This document shows positions 27,401 through 34,676 of a stretch of DNA of 60,000 nucleotides, piece by piece. This DNA comes from Bolinopsis microptera (lineage: Eukaryota > Ctenophora > Tentaculata > Lobata > Bolinopsidae), in assembly GCF_026151205.1 (NCBI RefSeq), contig NC_087073.1, positions 4,301,001 through 4,361,000 on the forward strand. The letters are read 5' to 3'. The position numbers and the translations under genes were made by a program. Within the stretch, counting starts at the first letter, position 1. Each line of letters starts with the position of its first letter. Below the pieces are notes generated by a model. That model made no database searches, was not told where the DNA came from, and saw only the letters and a list, made by a program, of their open reading frames with translations.

Positions 27401-30400
27401 TAAATTCTTTGACAGACAGGACAGCGAGATACTTCGTCATCATAGTTGTTTGTTTGCTCATGCACTGATTAGTGGCGAGATCACGTATCTGCAATATCTT
27501 AAAAGGGTCATAACTCGCTTAAATTGTAAACAACCAACTTGAAATTTTGGGAAAGCACTTTAATTATCAAACCAAATATGTCTAGAAACTTTGAAGTTCC
27601 TAGCTGAATGCTTTCTTACTTTATGGTGACAATAGCGAAAAAGATGGATTGGCGTGCCACACCCACTGAAATTAATTAAATTTGACGAAACTTTCAGGAA
27701 ATCTAAGTTTGATCCATATCTATAATCTCTAAAATTTCTGTGCAATTCTAAGAAGAATTACGTGAGTTATTAAAGGGTTGCGTGTGGGCAGTTACTTCTG
27801 GGCCACCCTGTAGTAAGATGATCAATCAAATCGAATGCTCTAATTCAAGTTAGATCGATGTTAGGTTTTTATACCACAGTGTTACTGTTTTAAGCATCTA
27901 AATGGCTTGTGTTTCTTTTGACCTACAAGCTGTCATGACTTTAAGATGTGATCAGTGATCTTATATTGCATCGGGTTTTCGTGGAGTCTGTTAAACTGTT
28001 AGCTGGTATTTCCCTATAATTTTAAAATTAATTAATTGCTTGTGTTTATTTTGCCCTACTATACAAGCTGTCATAGCCATGATTTAAATCACAACTTAAA
28101 TGTTAAAGCTGATATTTTGCATGCCTAAATCATCCTCATCGGATTATAGTGTGACTGGGATTGAAGGCGTGAGATTGTTTGGCTAAAGACTGTGTACCAT
28201 ATTTGGCTGCTGTTTATTTGGTTATATTACGTGCTGTGTTCAACTTCAGAATGGTTCAAGAGTTTTGCCCACTTCCATGACAGTGTCTTATTTCATTGGT
28301 ATACATCGGGTTTTATTAATTTCAGTTGTAATAGCGTGGAAATTTTCACAATGTTCAAGTGCAGTAGAACCCTATATTTAAAATAAACTAACTGCGTGTA
28401 ATAATGTAACTCCAGTTGTTACTGCAAGAACTTTCAAGACTCAGTTACCGTGGTTACCATGTCAGATTATATCTTATTTTACACCTCTATTATCGTCGTG
28501 GAGCTTGTACTCTTTTAGTTTTAACTTTGATGTTTATAGCTGCATATGCATGTTTATATATGCGATTGATCAACATATGGCCGAAAATCCTTACTTTCGA
28601 GAAATTCGCCAAAAACCATTTTGGGCGTGGCGCTGAGCCCGTTTTACTAACTTTTGATAGGAACATGATAGAGACTTCGGATGGAGTGCAAAAGAACTGC
28701 AATGAGCATATTTATATATAACTTACGAAAAAACATATGCCTCAACGTGATAACTTTGTCGCCAATTAATTGGCGAAAAACTGATTTTGGGTTCAGAAAT
28801 CATACCAAAATATGAGTATCTTGTAAATTGAGCTATGAAAGTTCTAGAGATTTTAAAATTAAAATGAGTACAAATTGTGCAGAATGGCCATACCATGAAG
28901 CAATATGTACCCTAAAACCGTAAAACGCTCACTTTTCGAGTTATCAACAATGAAGTTGAACGAGAAGCAAACATGGCCATTTTAACCAATCTTGCTCTAT
29001 TTTGTGCAAATTTTCCCTGCTTTTTCCCCAAGAACTCGAAAAGTTAATTAAACGTACTCAAAAAGTGACTCCGGTAACAAACTTGTAAGCCTTTAAAAGC
29101 CTGCCAATCGCCACCACACCTTACTTTAGTGTTTCTTAGGTTTTCCTCGATCTTTTGGTCGAAACTTGCCATGTAGTGATTGCATGTATCACTCTTCATG
29201 ACGAAGTCCGGAATATAAGATCGAATGCTTCAGTGTATACACTTCTTTTGTAAATATTCTTGGGGGACCACCATTGGCATTACCAACTATGTAGAAATTA
29301 AATTCTGTCTTTAAGTTTATAAAATCGTAACACATATCATCAAATCATAATCATAAATCAATACAATGCAATATTTACAAAACATATTCAGCTTTTAAAC
29401 AAGGTTTACAAAAAGTAGATCTATATAACAATGAAGATAATGTCAGATCAGCGTTGCTAAAAAACTCATAGTCCGAAATTCAAGTTGAAAATCAGTTACC
29501 ATTAAAGTGTATGTTTAAACCAAAAGAAAATCCTGATGTCGTTATAAAGACGTGTGTAAATCGTTCAAGCTTACAAAAGAAAGGAAAAATTATTAATTTA
29601 TAACCTTAATAAGGATAAATAGCATTAGGATAAATAAAACAAATAACAAACTCATCCATGCCATATGTGCTAAAAATTCAATGTTTCAAAGATTAATTTA
29701 TGTACAAGGTTTACAAATGATAGATCTATATTACAGTGAAATAATGTCAGATCAGCGTTGCTAAAAAGTCAAAGTCCGAAAACCAAGTAGAAAATCCGTT
29801 ACCATTATGTCATTATGTCGCTCTAAAGGCGAGTGCAAATTGATCAACCTAATAGCTAACAAACCCTCACAGAAAAAACAAAGTGAAGTGTGAAGAATGA
29901 AGATGCTTGAGATATGTCCGTGTGGGTGTGTAATAGCTAACAAACCGTAATCAGTAATCAAGATACTTATATAAACAAAATACCACTATCCTGGAGTTGT
30001 GCCAATCCACACCACACCCAACTTTAGTGTTTCTTAGGTTTTCCTTGATATGATGTTCGAAACTTTCTATGTAGTAATTGCATGTATCACTCTTCATGGC
30101 GAAGTCCGGGATATACCTAAATACTTCAGTGTACAATTTACTTCTTTTGTAAATATGCTTGCTGGATCGTCCCGTTGAATCTGAATGGGTAAAACATTTT
30201 AAAACAATCTCGGGATATGACGCTTATTATAAAACTCTACTGCCAGAAGTCCAGACTACTGTGATGAATAATCTAGCCCTGTCACTCATGTTATGTTGAC
30301 TATAAACAGGAAAATGATTTATGAGATAATTTGTATTTATCAAGATTGCAATCAAAGCGTTGGCCTTATCCATCGCAATATGAATTGCCGTGATTGCTGC

Positions 30401-33400
30401 CTAGAATATTATCTTCTATTTGAAATAAACTCTGCTATAAATATTACTTAATTGAATCACGTTACCTTGATTTAAAACTCTGGCGGTCAGTTTCTTCTTA
30501 GCATATATAGCTGCCTGGTTGGCTAGTTGATTGCCCCACTTGATGTTGTATCTAGCTTTATGTGCTTCCTTCAGACATTCTACCTCCTCCGCCTTGGTGT
30601 AAGCGCCCAAACTAGCTTCAATAGAGATCATCAGGAGCAGGACTGAAATGGGGGAACAATCATAAGCACAAGTCCATCTGTAATGATTTATGATATTGTT
30701 TGGGCTGTAATGAAAAATTAAATTTTTGTTGGTCAATTACATAATGATTTTTTGTTTTTCATATAAATCTTCGATCAATCAATTATAATGATTTCAACTT
30801 TACATCCTTGACTTAATGGATTTTGCAATTTGAATTAGTATCCCCTCCTTTCACTTAGTATATTAAGCCTATTCATACCTGTTAAAAGACCAGAAGTGAC
30901 ACTCATCTCCATATTAATGTACTACCTAATGAAAATTAAGTAAGAACTTCGGTAAGAAAATAACCAAGTCCAAACTGTAAACTTCCATTTTCAAATGGAT
31001 ACTCTAAGCTCTAACTCGGGCCGATTAATAATCGAAATTAATAATCTAAATACACGTCAACCCGAGGGCTGAGGTACTTCAGAATCTAACAACTTATTGA
31101 ATAATCATCAAAATTTAACCTGAATCAAGATAATGTAGACTGAAAATGATAACTTAATTGGAGCTGCGCACGCTTCCATATCGTTGAAGTCTCCTTATAA
31201 TTATATAATAATCCAAATAAAAGATACGATGGCCTTCACATAATCTTAATCATCCAAGCCATTTCCATTGATCAATGATCATGCTTGGGTACGTGCTTTG
31301 TGTCTGAACGATATCATCTCTACAGTTTTCCAGTTAAAAGCAATTACAACTTCAAGGTTTTGACGTTAGATTATTTTGCCATGGACAAGTTGTGTGTAAT
31401 AGCCATATAAATTATAACAATCCCCTCAACCCTGCAGGATCTGATCGAGGAGGACGTGATAATCCTGGATTGCAGTGACGAGGTGTTCGTGTGGATCGGA
31501 GCAGGTGCCAACGAGGACGAGAGATCGCACGGACTGGAGCTGGCTACAGAATACATCACCAGCGACCCCACCGGTAGAGATCCTGATGCTGTCACTATCT
31601 ACCAGATCCGACAGGGACACGAACCTCCAAACTTCCGGGCCCACTTTGCGGGCTGGGACTTCCGGTTCCGGACATCCAAGATCAGTTAGTATTAATCTAG
31701 TTTTCAGCAGTGTCCGTTATTTATTTCTAAATGTTTAGCTGATGTTTACCTGTTAACCATTCAATCATTTCAATGTCATTTAAATTGCCGTTTTAGTGTT
31801 TTGTAGGAGGACTTTAAAGCTAAAGGGCTGTATAGCCCAACCAAGTTTTCACCCTATTCTATTTGTCTAATTATCACGTTCCCCGCGCCCTGTGCATCAA
31901 ATTAAACTAAATTTGGTACATTGGTATTAATCGAGATCATGATTTGTCAACCATAAGTATAACAGAACTAAACGTAGTGAGGGTAAATCCGTGTGGTAAA
32001 ATTCGTATTTTTAAAAATACAGCAAAAAATACAATACGCATTTTTCACCAAAAAAATGTGAGATGTTTCACTGTGGAGTTCTTTTGTCCGGAAAATGATG
32101 TAAGTTTGACATTCGACATGGAGACGGACAATTTGTTACGAATTTCAAGATAACTACATTTCCCCAAAATGGAACAAATAAGTCAAAAATAGAATTACAT
32201 CTTAAAGTTGGAAAGATGAGTTAGATAGTTAATTCAGCTTTGACAACAGAAACAGAAACCACTGACGATTAAATGATATCGATAATTATGAAATATCTTG
32301 CTTATAAGTTCACATATTCGAGATTTAAAACGCACTCATGACGTTGCAATGTGTCTTTTTAGAAAAAACTAGTTAGATAGTTAATTCAGCTATGGCAACA
32401 TAAACAGAAACCACTGATGATTAAATGATATCGATAATTATGAAATATCTTGCTTATAAGTTCACATATTCGAGATTTAAAACGCACTGACGTTGCAATG
32501 TGTCTGTCTAGAAAAACTTTTGGCTTCCTAGCTCAAAACGTTTTCACTTTACGACGTCAATAGTAAAAAAGAGGGGTGACGTGCCACACCCTCTGTAATC
32601 AATGAAATTTCCATTTTCTCGATATAATAGATATTCCATGTAGATACGAAATTCAGTAACAGTTAAGTGACATAATATCGTGCAACGCAAGTGGCCCAGT
32701 GCGTTTTAAATCTTGAACATGTGTCTTAAGCACGGTGTAGTATGTAATTCTAAATCTATTTTTGATGTAGTTCGATTTGTACGTAAGTCCGGTACGTAAT
32801 TCCGGCACGTAAATCCGAGTGATTTCGTCACTCAATCAGTGATCTCATCAAGAGCTAGTAACTGAGTCAGCTAGATTAAGATAGCTACTGTAGCTCACTA
32901 TGTTTTGTGTATCTTAATCTTATATATCCATAACAGTATTTACGTTACATTCGTGGCACAAACGTCAAAAACGGTTTTGGTTTTGTTAACGCAAACACCG
33001 CGGTTCAAATTCCTTGATGCTACGATATTATGATAGCATCGTATTATATCGTCACTTTGTTGTTGGATGACGGACCGCATAAGTATTAAGTAAGGGTATC
33101 GTGTCAACTCATTAATATGCAATAGTCAATATGAAAGTAGTTCAGTACGTAAAAATAATCCATAATATTCTGAATACCGAGTATGTAAGTACATAACCTT
33201 TCTTCTGGAATCTGGGTCCTGGCAAGTGGCAGTTACTTATTCTAACTCTGAAAACCCTCTATCACTATCAGTAACACTATCAGTAACAATATAAAAAATA
33301 AAGGACACACAAGAGGAACGTAGCTATTTATAGCTAATTATAGCTAATTATAGCTAATTATAGTTAATTATAGCTAATTATAGCTGTAAAGTCGTTTAGC

Positions 33401-34008
33401 TAAATAGTCAGTTCGCTAGAAGGTCCTGGAATATTAACCATTGACTGTCGACCTGTCCGTCAAGTTTCCGTAACAAAATGTCTGATATTTCTGAATTTCA
33501 GAAATCTCCGCCGAGGACGGTGTAACTCTAGCAAGTGACGCTCTAGCTCAACTAGAGAGAGATAACTATCCGTATTCTGAGCTGATTGATGGAAAATGTC
33601 CCGTCGGAGTTGACCCTTGCTCAAAAGAGGTAAAATCTGCTAGGATTGAGCAGTTATTGATACGTGCATTTTCGTTAAATTCAAGTTCCAACAATGAACA
33701 AAATTTCGATGCTTTTCATCTTCACTCTCACTTGCGTAATTATGCCCTCGCCCTCTAGCTCTGAAAGTGAAAATAGTTCTATCGATTTGATACGATATTA
33801 ATCCTGTTTGGGCATGGCGTCGTGAACTTTATAATTATAATAGGTTAAAACCGATGAAGGATTCTAAGATACTAACAGCCCTGTATTATTGCAGAATTAT
33901 TTGGGAGATGAGGAGTTTATGATGTTGTTCGGGATGGACCGTGCTAAGTTCCTAGACCTTCCTAAATGGAAGAAACTGAGTCTAAAAAAGGAGAAGAAAC
34001 TATTCTAA
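3359..34008 (+). CDS. Villin/advillin-like actin-binding protein, 3' part (domains 4-6 and headpiece), ten exons
   Basis: Join 3359-3455, 5821-5967, 6094-6288, 6463-6531, 6852-6941, 16364-16523, 16762-16937, 31438-31684, 33502-33629 and 33895-34008 (stop TAA). All introns are GT-AG and every join keeps frame, giving 473 residues in the window. Numbered from the first complete codon here, 33-146 form gelsolin-like domain 4 (VWRIE, then GKEPPHFM), 184-275 domain 5 (LNSNDVF, FWTLLGGK), 288-386 domain 6 (RLFHVSN, DEVFVWIG, GHEPPNF) and about 416-473 a villin headpiece ending LKKEKKLF. Calcium-regulated villins cap, sever and bundle actin; the headpiece gives the extra F-actin site needed for bundling. 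Domains 1-3 are expected upstream of the window. The linker between domains 4 and 5 is unusually long and acidic. Villin, advillin and related headpiece proteins cannot be told apart without the N-terminal half. Confidence 0.93.
3868..4463. mobile_element. TIR element with CCTTAC termini, copy 1 (non-autonomous)
   Basis: It starts TACCTTACAAG and ends CTTGTAAGGTA with TA on both flanks, so a TA target duplication with a CCTTAC inverted terminus is the simplest reading. Both ends hold a related block (CGACCGAAATTT, GGCGGTCCGAAAATATGGCG) in direct orientation. On the - strand an open tail ending near 4081 reads EPDPLEEDEEIDL then stop, perhaps the remnant of a coding region. No transposase core is visible. 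Confidence 0.55.
4464..4517. other. Perfect hairpin between two TIR elements
   Basis: TTTACATGACTAC (4471-4483) and its exact reverse complement (4489-4501) are separated by five bases. The hairpin fills most of the 54 bp between two elements that share the TACCTTAC terminus. Confidence 0.7.
4518..5667. mobile_element. TIR element with CCTTAC termini, copy 2, interrupted by a hAT MITE
   Basis: The left end TACCTTACTCGGG and right end CCCGAGTAAGGTA are inverted repeats with TA flanks. Inside both ends is a shared block (GGTGGGTTT, AATTTCGCCATATTTTTCCC, GTCGTTAATAAACCCG) in direct orientation. A short + strand frame near 5200-5304 ends in the acidic run DERDDPDEDNEDDYNLLED then stop. Together with the acidic tail in copy 1 this suggests descent from one coding transposon family. 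A 328-bp MITE sits 13 bp inside the left end. Confidence 0.6.
4531..4858. mobile_element. hAT-type MITE with perfect 8-bp target duplication
   Basis: The termini are CAGTGGCGTAACTT and AAGTTTCGCCACTG, an inverted pair with one mismatch, which is a typical hAT end. TACTCGGG flanks it on both sides (4523-4530 and 4859-4866). The right end of the host element at 5641-5667 shows the uninterrupted sequence. The interior is rich in GGGGGGCG blocks and has a long T run at 4759-4784. At 328 bp it is non-coding and must be mobilised in trans. Confidence 0.92.
5821..5967 (+). CDS. Villin-like exon b: first half of domain 4
   Basis: There are 49 codons in phase 0, with acceptor CACCCAG and donor GTGAGT. 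It carries VWRIE, then GQFYSGDCYIVFYSY, the strand pattern that opens gelsolin-like repeats, and ends at YYWI just before the GAHSTPDE helix of the next exon. Confidence 0.93.
6094..6288 (+). CDS. Villin-like exon c: second half of domain 4
   Basis: There are 65 codons in phase 0. It contains HSTPDERGAAAAFAVELDD (the long helix, equivalent to SQDE in vertebrate villin) and VQGKEPPHFMLIFKG, a hallmark of domain 4, followed by IIRQGG. The donor is GTAAAT. Confidence 0.95.
6463..6531 (+). CDS. Villin-like exon d: acidic Glu-Asn-Gly linker
   Basis: This 69-bp exon in phase 0 has acceptor ATATTCAG and donor GTAATT. It encodes a 23-residue linker with repeated ENG triplets and several glutamates. 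It sits exactly between domain 4 and domain 5 and has no counterpart in gelsolin. Because it is a multiple of three it could be skipped without changing frame. Confidence 0.8.
6852..6941 (+). CDS. Villin-like exon e: acidic linker and start of domain 5
   Basis: There are 30 codons in phase 0, with acceptor TTTCACAG and donor GTGGGC. The first 14 residues continue the acidic linker; LFHVKG then opens domain 5. The exon ends KGIE, which joins VVPKASMLNSNDVF in the next exon, matching the AVEV...LNSNDAF pattern of gelsolin domain 5. Confidence 0.9.
7834..8607 (-). CDS. Small secreted CAP-superfamily protein A, three exons, nested in villin intron
   Basis: Join on the - strand: 8607-8580, 8448-8263, 8069-7834 (149 residues). 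Introns are GT-AG and both phase 1. Residues 1-23 look like a signal peptide (IVTVLLLLN core, cleavage near VLG/C) that is split by intron 1. The mature part has the CAP layout: LKRQHQNN with His40, WGKELAVQAQLAA, GGNWEI, HEVPDF with Glu95, CSHYLQ with His108, and KVGCGVDW...IVVHC. The H/E/H positions of the CAP cavity and six cysteines are present, including a CRAYC pair after the signal peptide. CAP proteins (CRISP, Ag5, PR-1) are extracellular with varied roles; function here is unknown. It lies antisense in the 9.4-kb villin intron. At about 150 residues it is at the short end of the family. Confidence 0.82.
8608..10073. other. Villin intron between CAP A and CAP B; no gene seen
   Basis: No coding exon is recognised. 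Two repeats occur: an imperfect inverted repeat at about 9149-9201 (CCGCTCA...GATTAACCATC against GGTGGTTAACCA...TGAGCGG), and a 47-bp unit beginning CTAAATAATTTTAAAC repeated twice in tandem at about 9763-9857. Confidence 0.5.
10074..10804 (-). CDS. Small secreted CAP-superfamily protein B, three exons, nested in villin intron
   Basis: Join on the - strand: 10804-10777, 10636-10448, 10288-10074 (143 residues). The first exon is again 28 bp and both introns are phase 1. It is the closest relative of gene A: the signal peptide core is TVLLLLTLTTRAVLS, followed by CRAYCKGFQVKCLKRSH with His40. The C-terminal half has FPDFAMRTEVCRHYLQ and KVGCGVDWNDTFIVV. Differences from A: the GGNWE stretch is missing and the glutamate of HEVPDF is Val (HVFPDF), so part of the CAP cavity is lost. 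The second donor (G/GTATTT) is weak and should be checked. A possible AATAAA lies at 9950-9955 on the - strand. Confidence 0.72.
11041..12326. repeat. 39-bp minisatellite, about 33 copies
   Basis: The unit is 39 bp and contains ACCACGACACATGT, AAAATACTAA and ACAGGAAGTCTGAT. Copies differ only at a few fixed positions (ACTAAAC or ACTGAAC; AATACT, AATATT or AATTCT; GTAAAAT or GTAGAAT). One copy near 12228 has lost a base. Because 39 is divisible by three, the array is open in several frames and gives long false proteins. It lies in the villin intron between CAP B and CAP C. Confidence 0.97.
12340..13502. other. Villin intron, no gene seen
   Basis: No exon is recognised. The part from about 13040 onward is the 3' flank of CAP C and is duplicated near 29280-29700. 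Confidence 0.5.
13040..14800. repeat. Segmental duplication, copy 1 (contains CAP C)
   Basis: The stretch from AACTATGTAGAAATTAAATT through the CAP C gene to its upstream flank (ACTCGGACCGATTAATAATCG) recurs at about 29285-31200 with small indels. This duplication produced CAP C and CAP D. In the second copy the 3' flank is itself repeated (29390-29700 and 29700-29760). Confidence 0.85.
13503..14431 (-). CDS. Small secreted CAP-superfamily protein C, three exons, nested in villin intron
   Basis: Join on the - strand: 14425 (or 14431)-14398, 14212-14036, 13750-13503 (150 or 152 residues). The inner ATG gives the same 28-bp first exon as the paralogues; the upstream ATG adds two residues and would be met first by a scanning ribosome. 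The signal core is VLLLMISIEAS. VECLKEAHKDRY carries the CAP His, and WGNQLANQAAIYAKK and IPDFAMKSETCNHYIE follow, then TKVGCGVDWHHPWIVVYC. It has four cysteines in the mature part and lacks the CRAYC pair of A and B. Exon 3 starts with a short duplicated motif (GRSLTGRSLTARS) from a tandem DNA repeat. The whole region is duplicated around gene D. Confidence 0.8.
14432..16363. other. Villin intron before exon f, no gene seen
   Basis: The first part is the upstream flank of CAP C. From about 14820 to 16360 I see no exon, tandem repeat or recognisable transposon. Confidence 0.45.
16364..16523 (+). CDS. Villin-like exon f: core of domain 5
   Basis: There are 53 codons plus one base. It contains LNSNDVFVLSYD and TYVWYGKGCSS, the conserved strand and turn of domain 5. 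The acceptor is CTCTCAG and the donor GTAGGT. The intron before it is about 9.4 kb and holds three antisense CAP genes. Confidence 0.94.
16762..16937 (+). CDS. Villin-like exon g: end of domain 5 and start of domain 6
   Basis: Two bases complete the split glycine codon, then 58 codons follow. EPAQFWTLLGGKEEY closes domain 5. RLFHVSN and YIAIEEIADFAQE open domain 6. The donor is GTTGGT. The intron that follows is about 14.5 kb. Confidence 0.94.
17400..17874. repeat. Diverged tandem segment flanking the LTR element
   Basis: Two units near 17405-17500 and 17580-17740 share GAAATGTTTTG, CAATTGAAC.TCC.ATAAAGCA and GGTAAGTGGCATGA. The motif CGCTCCCTCACTCAGGCCGA at about 17730 recurs at about 22190, so the LTR element landed inside an older repeat. 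Confidence 0.55.
17875..18931 (-). repeat. LTR (3' LTR in element sense)
   Basis: It is 1057 bp with TG...CA ends when read on the - strand. A TATA-like stretch (AGTATTTATAC) lies near 18022-18032 on the - strand. It equals the other LTR in every stretch compared. Confidence 0.9.
18932..21043 (-). other. Interior of the LTR element, no recognisable retroviral-type gene
   Basis: About 2.1 kb. Short open frames exist on both strands, the longest on the - strand at 19901-20254 (117 residues, acidic, no known motif) and on the + strand at 19875-20327. None shows a protease, reverse transcriptase or integrase motif. This is what a large retrotransposon derivative looks like. Confidence 0.6.
21044..22100 (-). 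repeat. LTR (5' LTR in element sense)
   Basis: It is 1057 bp, followed in element sense by ATT and then a primer-binding site (TGGTGGAGAACCCGGG on the - strand, 21040-21025). Confidence 0.9.
22721..22822. repeat. Short inverted repeat with 20-bp perfect arms
   Basis: CTCAACTTTTGGAAAAGACT (22721-22740) and its exact reverse complement (22803-22822) bracket 62 bp. No flanking duplication is evident. Confidence 0.75.
23430..23990. repeat. Dispersed repeat, copy 1
   Basis: The block from GGCGAGATGGGCGTGCCTAA to the CGTGATAATA region matches 26045-26560 in the same direction, with small indels. Both contain GTATCAGAAATGTGTCTGATAC, an imperfect hairpin. No coding potential is seen. Confidence 0.8.
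24220..24330. repeat. Fragment related to the foldback element
   Basis: The stretch CTACTGCAAGCGAGAGGGCT...TAGAGCAACA matches the foldback arms at about 1065-1110 and 2250-2285, so a related element once landed here. Confidence 0.5.
24580..25318 (+). pseudogene. CR1/L2-like LINE reverse transcriptase C-terminus, broken
   Basis: The reading starts with KDLGVIVSSDMSW, the conserved motif after the reverse transcriptase catalytic core. After frame changes near 24720 and 24765 comes CPLWNTSKISDIQQIEGVQ and an open frame to the stop at 25313-25315 (LWNTIPSDLH, NGNSLLDW). The same C-terminal motif set recurs at 48957-49167. It is a 5'-truncated, inactive copy in the villin intron. Confidence 0.85.
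26045..26560. repeat. Dispersed repeat, copy 2
   Basis: Direct copy of 23430-23990, about 2.6 kb downstream. A LINE remnant lies between them. Confidence 0.8.
26960..27463. repeat. Inverted repeat with 60-bp arms
   Basis: Positions about 26960-27022 (ATGAGCAAACAAACAACTAT ... CAAAGAATTTATT) return as the reverse complement at about 27400-27463. Another hairpin lies inside it (27026-27093). Confidence 0.75.
27026..27093. repeat. Perfect 26-bp hairpin
   Basis: The left arm 27026-27051 (ATAGCTCCCGATGAGATTAC...) and right arm 27068-27093 are exact reverse complements with a 16-base loop. A related sequence (TTTCGTCACTCAATCAGTGA) occurs at about 32823. Confidence 0.85.
27484..27811 (-). mobile_element. 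Mariner-like MITE fragment, copy 1
   Basis: Read on the - strand it starts ACAGGGTGGCCCAGAAGTAA, a terminus typical of mariner/IS630-type elements. It aligns over about 330 bp with 34677-35094 on the + strand, up to TTAAGATATTGCAGATA. The opposite terminus is not seen, so the copy may be partial. Confidence 0.6.
28000..29100. other. Villin intron, no gene seen
   Basis: Short open frames only. No conserved motif, splice-consistent exon or repeat beyond AT-rich stretches is recognised. Confidence 0.4.
29106..29280 (-). pseudogene. Broken CAP exon 3, copy E
   Basis: The - strand aligns with exon 3 of genes C and D from the SPKHIY-like start to the cysteine-glycine motif. There is a 2-base gain just before the PDF motif, which shifts the frame. 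The VGCG motif has also changed, and the sequence ends before the last strand. No exon 1 or 2 is seen nearby. It is a leftover of a second round of the C/D duplication. Confidence 0.7.
29285..31200. repeat. Segmental duplication, copy 2 (contains CAP D)
   Basis: Counterpart of 13040-14800. It carries CAP D with the same intron layout. A third partial copy of the exon-3 end (copy E) lies immediately before it, and a small piece repeats again near 29700-29760. Confidence 0.85.
29951..30912 (-). CDS. Small secreted CAP-superfamily protein D, three exons, nested in villin intron
   Basis: Join on the - strand: 30906 (or 30912)-30879, 30642-30466, 30180-29951 (144 or 146 residues). It is a recent paralogue of gene C: exon 2 differs at only a few codons and the flanking introns align. 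It keeps VECLKEAHKARY with the first CAP His and TKVGCGVDWH...IVVFC. The second His of the CAP cavity is Tyr (CNYYIE instead of CNHYIE). The tandem motif at the start of exon 3 in C is absent. The gene is antisense in the 14.5-kb villin intron between exons g and h. Confidence 0.8.
31438..31684 (+). CDS. Villin-like exon h: core of domain 6
   Basis: There are 82 codons plus one base. It runs from DLIEEDVIILDCSDEVFVWIG to GHEPPNFRAHFAGWDF, the complete second half of a gelsolin-like domain 6. The acceptor is CCTGCAG and the donor GTTAGT. An in-frame TAG lies just past the donor, so splicing is needed. Confidence 0.95.
32218..32518. repeat. 150-bp tandem duplication in the villin intron
   Basis: AGTTAGATAGTTAATTCAGC through AACGCACT...GACGTTGCAATGTGTCT occurs twice in tandem, with about ten differences. 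Confidence 0.85.
33321..33386. repeat. 10-bp tandem repeat TAGCTAATTA
   Basis: Six units of TAGCTAATTA, one with TAGTTAATTA, lie 115 bp before villin exon i. Confidence 0.9.
33502..33629 (+). CDS. Villin-like exon i: linker and start of headpiece
   Basis: Two bases complete a lysine codon, then 42 codons follow. A short linker leads to YPYSELIDGK and PVGVDPCSKE, the N-terminal subdomain of the headpiece (compare the YP...L and P.GVDP..KE pattern). The donor is GTAAAA. Confidence 0.92.
33895..34008 (+). CDS. Villin-like exon j: headpiece core and stop
   Basis: It has 37 codons then TAA, starting NYLGDEEFMMLFGM and ending LSLKKEKKLF. The tryptophan of LPKWKK and the terminal K-K-E-K-x-L-F needed for F-actin contact are present. 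The usual glycine of KKEKGLF is lysine here. A possible polyadenylation signal, ATTAAA, lies at 34256-34261. Confidence 0.96.
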   Translation, partial: NYLGDEEFMMLFGMDRAKFLDLPKWKKLSLKKEKKLF

Positions 34009-34676
34009 GGGCGACATGTCAAGATCTTACAGATCCAACGAAGGAGTCTTCAAGTGTTATAGGGATGTATTGCGATATTTGCTGAGATGTAAAGTGCAAT
34101 TATATTTTTAGGAATAGGTATCTAGATTGTACAGTGACTGTGAAGATAAGACATTTACGATAGCATTGATTATTCTTGTTCAGCTTTCTTTTAGGAATAT
34201 AATTCAAATTTCTGCTTGGCCGTTCTTTATCTAATGCTTGAAAATAGTGATTAGTATTAAATTATTCACTTAATTTTGATTTATTCTACGATGTATGATA
34301 TGTTTTGTTGTTGGAAATTTTCTTGGATTCATGTGTTATGTGTGTAAATTTGATATATCTATTTGTTTGTAAATTTTTATCTTTGGTTGTGAAATTCGTT
34401 TGCATGCATTTAATTTACAGTTTAGATCATTATTCGCTCAAGTTTTTGACCGGATGATATTTATTTTCATTTTACGTTTGAGTCAGTCCTTCAATTCTGT
34501 GTTATTTTTAGCCAGTTTTATCTCAGAATTATTTATGTTATTGTTTTAGGAGCTTTTAACTCTGCTGTTTGGATAACTGACGTGTATAATTCTTCTGAAA
34601 ATTCAATATTTATTCAATTTGTCTCTCCATTTGTTATTTACTAAAGTTAACCCGCGTTATACTTATATACTAATAC

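Noticed and set aside
28416-28721. 101-codon frame
   Set aside because: There is no domain, splice support or repeat relation; composition is like the surrounding intron.
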